Of a DNA stretch of 53,405 bases, positions 50,756 through 53,405 are shown piece by piece (position 1 is the stretch's first letter; the number at the start of each line of letters is the position of its first letter). A program made the translations under genes and the position numbers. The notes under the pieces were generated by a model that searched no databases, was not told the origin of the DNA, and saw only the letters and a program-made list of their open reading frames with translations. The DNA comes from Paraburkholderia sp. UYCP14C (GTDB lineage Bacteria; Pseudomonadota; Gammaproteobacteria; Burkholderiales; Burkholderiaceae), in assembly GCF_004197395.1 (NCBI RefSeq), contig NZ_SELS01000056.1, positions 1 through 53,405 of the forward strand. The letters run 5' to 3'.

Positions 50756-52012
50756 CTAAGGCCGCCCCTCGCTCGGTACTTCCGATGCCTTGCTGAGTTC
50801 TCCCATGAGAATCTGCGCGATGACGTTCGCGGGCGCGCGGCCATCGGGCGCCGCAGCCGTCGTCGCCCATGTGATGATCGTCGTGTTCGTTGCCGGGTCG
50901 TAGCCCATGAACGTATTGAAGCCGGGTATCTCGCCCGTGTGTCCGTAGAACGTGCCGAATTTGGCAAGGCCGAGGCAGTAACTGGCGGCCATCGGATCCG
51001 ACGGGTTGACGGACCGGCAACTGGCGAGCCGTTGTGCCTGCAGACCGGCGTTCAGATAGCCGCCGCCCACCATCCGTTGCACATACGCCGCCAGTTCCTT
51101 CACGGTCGAGATGCCTGAGCCCGCGCTCCAGCCCCAGGATGTGCTCACGCCGGTGACATCGGAGGGTTGCAGCGTGCCGTTCTTCGCGGCCGCCTGACGC
51201 TCAGGGGATAGCGCGTCGCTAGTGGCCGTCTCGACATTGGTGCCCCACTGGTAACCATGCGGCGACGGCGCAGGCAGCGAAGTGTCGTCCTGCGGCGGAA
51301 GAAACGTATCGGTCAAACCAAGCGGCGCAAAAAGACGCGCCTTCATTGCGTCTGCCGCGCTCATCCCGGTCAGCCGCTCGATGACGAGTCCGAGCAACAC
51401 CGTGTTGGTATTCGAATAGCGAAAATCCGCCCCGGGCGAGAAATACACCGGCTGGCTCAACCCGATGTCCAGCAGTTCCGTCGTGGTCCACACTTTGTTC
51501 GGCTGCGAATCGAGCGTTTGATTGAACGCGAGACTGGTCGAATAGTTGTAGAGGCCGCTGCGCATCGTCAGCAACTGCTCGATTGTGATCTGGTCGCCGT
51601 TTGGGACGTTCGCGACGTATTTGCTGATGGGGTCGCTCAGTTGCAGCTTTCCCTCCTGCGCGAGTTGCAGAATCACCGTGCCGGTCCAGGTCTTCGTCAC
51701 GCTGCCGACGCGAAAGTGAGCGGTCGTCGGTATTGGCGTGTTCGTGCCTCGCACTGCCGTTCCGAATGATGCGAGCCAGTTGCCGTTCGGCGACTGCACA
51801 TACACGACGGCACCCGACGTCATCGTGTCCGCGAGCAATGCGTTGATCTGCGGGCGTGCCGCGGTAGCAAATGCGGGCTCGTTCGATGTTAGCGTGTCGT
51901 TGCCACCGCAAGCGGAAATCGTCACGCCTATCCCGACTGCCAGTGCAACCGCCGCATACATGCGACGCGAAAGCCCGCGCGCCGTGTATGCAACATAGCG
52001 GGAAGTTGCCAT
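50756..52012 (-). CDS. Serine hydrolase lipoprotein, class C beta-lactamase/DD-peptidase fold
   Basis: 418 residues. A lipoprotein signal ends in TISAC (C35), so the protein should be membrane-anchored in the periplasm. The beta-lactamase/PBP catalytic motifs are all present: SVTK (S104, K107), YSN (199-201) and HTG (358-360). LLTMRSGLYNY and YSNTNTVLLGLVIERLTG are typical of D-alanyl-D-alanine carboxypeptidase and EstB-like members. The substrate may be a peptide or ester; a true antibiotic resistance role is not indicated. AGGAAGGG precedes the ATG. Confidence 0.9.
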   Translation of the reverse strand: MATSRYVAYTARGLSRRMYAAVALAVGIGVTISACGGNDTLTSNEPAFATAARPQINALLADTMTSGAVVYVQSPNGNWLASFGTAVRGTNTPIPTTAHFRVGSVTKTWTGTVILQLAQEGKLQLSDPISKYVANVPNGDQITIEQLLTMRSGLYNYSTSLAFNQTLDSQPNKVWTTTELLDIGLSQPVYFSPGADFRYSNTNTVLLGLVIERLTGMSAADAMKARLFAPLGLTDTFLPPQDDTSLPAPSPHGYQWGTNVETATSDALSPERQAAAKNGTLQPSDVTGVSTSWGWSAGSGISTVKELAAYVQRMVGGGYLNAGLQAQRLASCRSVNPSDPMAASYCLGLAKFGTFYGHTGEIPGFNTFMGYDPATNTTIITWATTAAAPDGRAPANVIAQILMGELSKASEVPSEGRP

Positions 52013-52445
52013 TGTTTTTCCCTTCCTGATCGTGACGCCATGTCATGGTGGCCGGTCGAGAGGCCGGTATGGCATCGCTCGATCCAGGCATCTTCACGGG
52101 CCCGCTCAAACCGAAACGGGCACCGTCAGGAGAGTGCGCTGCTCCAGGTTTTCCCGGGCTATGGCCTTTCATTCTTCGTTCCGGCTGTGCTGAACAACTA
52201 TAGGACGCGGATAGCGAATCTGGCGTGCAATTTACGGAAGCAGGAATCGGAAGCAGGAATCAGCTGACGCCGTCGCCGTCCCTCCTTTGCGGCAGAAACT
52301 TGAGACGGCGTCGTTACGTGAGCGAGGACAAAGTATCCTATGCTCCCGCGTCCGTTGCAGAATCGACGTAGCGCGAATCGGCCGACTTCAAATGCGGATG
52401 AGACATTCAGGTGACCGTATCGCCAGTCTACCCAATGCCTCATGA

Positions 52446-52541
52446 TGGCCGGCAGTACGCATTCGCACAGATCGTCGGAAAGCTGCCGTTGAAGGCTGCA
52501 ACGTCAGCTCTGAGGCAAGATCGCAGAAGTGGTGCTCTCGG
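52446..52541. repeat. Dispersed hairpin repeat, copy B
   Basis: Second copy of the element at 48491-48586. The hairpin arms AGCTGCCGTTG and CAACGTCAGCT (52481-52509) are conserved exactly, while the loop and flanks differ, which suggests selection on, or mobilisation by, the hairpin. Confidence 0.65.
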
Positions 52542-52990
52542 TGCGAACCGGCCATTGGAATGACGTCTTGGCGGATTGCGTCAACGGCGACTATAGGCAG
52601 AGAGTACGGTGCGATGGAGTTACTCCAGAGCTGACACCGGAGTCTTCAATCGCAGCTTGCCAGCGAGGTGGACGAACGCGTACCGCCGGCTAGATCCCGT
52701 CATTGCTCTCATAGGGTCGATGCGCTTTGACAACTGACATTTGCCTCTCAGTGTTGCCAGGACAGGGCGGCCGGCTGCAATTAGCCATCGGAGCTTTCCA
52801 CTATAGAGTTGGACATACGCGAGGGATTTCACCCTTGGTGATCGATCCAAGCCGCGCATCAAACAAGATGAGAGCCGCATCAGAGACAATCAAATAACAA
52901 GCGCGTCAATTAATAGACTTGCCTAGGTCAATCAACATCGGCATCGTCACTTCGCCGCGACATTCTCACCTTGTTTGTCGCGCGTCTCTC

Positions 52991-53020
52991 ATCCCGATTG
53001 TCGCGCCACACAATCGGGAT
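52991..53020 (-). terminator. Perfect 11-bp hairpin downstream of the Gly-rich gene
   Basis: Arms ATCCCGATTGT/ACAATCGGGAT with an 8-base loop, 69 bases past the stop of the minus-strand Gly-rich gene. There is no T-run, so it may be a Rho-assisted end or mRNA-stabilising structure. Confidence 0.45.
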
Positions 53021-53088
53021 TTCGCGTCGGACAGCCGACATGACCTTCGTCTCTTGCACGAAAGGGTGGCTGAAATCGAGGCGGCAGA

Positions 53089-53405
53089 TTACCTTGACCC
53101 GCCCGAACCGCCGCCGCCGCCGCCGCCTCCGCCTCCGCCGTGACCGCCTCCGCCCGAGCCGCCTGAGCCGTGACCACCCGCGCCCGAACTGCCTGCACCC
53201 GAACTGCCTGCACCCGAACTGCCCGCGCCTGAACTGCCTGCACCCGAACTGCCTGCGCCGTGACCGCCTGCGCCCGAACTGCCAGCACCGGAACTGCCTG
53301 CGCCTGAGCTGCCTGCGCCTGAGCTGCCTGCGCCTGAGCTGCCTGCGCCTGAGCTGCCTGCGCCTGAGCTGCCTGCACCCGAACTGCCTGCGCCGTGACC
53401 GCCTG
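53089..53405 (-). CDS. C-terminal part of a Gly/Ser repeat protein (GAGSS repeats)
   Basis: Only the last 105 codons are in the window. In the chosen frame the protein is a run of GAGSS pentapeptides interrupted by GGHGAG units, then a poly-Gly stretch ending GSGGSR and a stop at 53089. The other frames of the 15-base repeat would give AQAAQ or Arg/Gln-rich repeats with less natural ends; His-Gly interruptions at regular points and the Gly-run make this frame the best reading. Such tails occur on secreted or surface-exposed proteins. The function is unknown without the N-terminus. Confidence 0.55.
   Translation of the reverse strand, partial: GGHGAGSSGAGSSGAGSSGAGSSGAGSSGAGSSGAGSSGAGSSGAGGHGAGSSGAGSSGAGSSGAGSSGAGSSGAGGHGSGGSGGGGHGGGGGGGGGGGSGGSR
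53181..53405. repeat. 15-bp tandem repeat array
   Basis: About fifteen units of the 15-base motif GGCGCAGGCAGTTCG (minus-strand reading), with synonymous differences such as AGTTCG versus AGCTCA. The array continues beyond the window. The unit is a multiple of three, so changes in copy number keep the frame. Confidence 0.85.

Larger units (their letters stand above)
52013..53088. other. Long interval without a recognisable gene
   Basis: About 1.07 kb between the hydrolase and the Gly-rich protein. It contains repeat copy B (52446-52541) and a hairpin at 52991-53020. A minus-strand frame at 52620-52889 is open for 89 codons but shows no family pattern and poor codon use; it may be degraded mobile DNA. 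Confidence 0.5.

Noticed and set aside
52620-52889. 89-codon minus-strand frame
   Set aside because: No family pattern, no good ribosome-binding site, and unusual composition; kept only as possible degraded DNA.
52989-53378. AQAAQ-repeat protein in an alternative frame of the tandem array
   Set aside because: The same 15-bp repeat is open in several frames; the Gly/Ser frame ends more naturally, with GGH spacers and a poly-Gly segment. Some doubt remains.
53181-53405. Possible CRISPR array
   Set aside because: Units are 15 bp, contiguous and have no spacers, so this is a coding tandem repeat.

Overview
The window is a high-GC chromosomal stretch from a beta-proteobacterium. It is most likely Burkholderiaceae and probably Paraburkholderia or a near relative: a Burkholderia-type trimeric porin, an acoR-acoXABC-lipA acetoin operon, a LysR/aspartate operon, many solute transporters and strong third-position G/C. 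The genus is an inference from gene style, not from a marker gene. No rRNA, tRNA, CRISPR array or intact insertion sequence was recognised.

Layout. 1-3130: the end of an ammonium transporter, a small membrane protein, a porin and a YcgR-like PilZ protein. 3244-10863: the acetoin system, with the sigma-54 activator AcoR divergent from acoX-acoA-acoB-acoC-lipA and a near-consensus -24/-12 promoter at 5520-5536. 11265-12617: a KfrA-like coiled-coil DNA-binding protein. 12767-28950: a large two-armed catabolic cluster, the main item of interest. 29045-35619: a LysR-controlled asparagine/aspartate operon (symporter, tandem racemase, aspartase, periplasmic asparaginase). 35700-38904: a ferritin-like protein and a four-PAS hybrid histidine kinase. 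39703-45474: a SulP-STAS-cNMP transporter divergent from a SAM-cyclase-ATPase-TPR protein. 45477-53405: a looser region with a PAP2 phosphatase, a reductase lacking its ferredoxin domain, a wrecked acetamidase gene, a tiny lipoprotein, RarD, a frameshifted Cys-rich secreted protein, a beta-lactamase-fold lipoprotein, two copies of a dispersed hairpin repeat, and the end of a GAGSS-repeat protein.

The two-armed cluster radiates from a regulatory hub (about 19220-20817). The left arm runs on the minus strand: DUF1185 protein, alpha/beta hydrolase, flavin reductase, luciferase-like monooxygenase, aldehyde dehydrogenase, NCS1 permease. The right arm runs on the plus strand: alpha/beta hydrolase, flavin reductase, polyamine-type ABC importer, GntR regulator, semialdehyde-type dehydrogenase. 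The hydrolase-reductase pair is present in both arms, and both reductases carry the same Nudix-like C-terminal extension. Only one monooxygenase is present. Copies of a palindrome TGGNATNCCA precede the left arm, the first GntR gene and the right arm. The enzyme set resembles the Rut uracil pathway in logic (flavin monooxygenase, flavin reductase, hydrolase, aldehyde enzyme, nucleobase-type permease) but lacks other Rut genes. A new route for opening a nitrogen heterocycle or a related amine/amide is the working inference; the substrate is not visible in the sequence.
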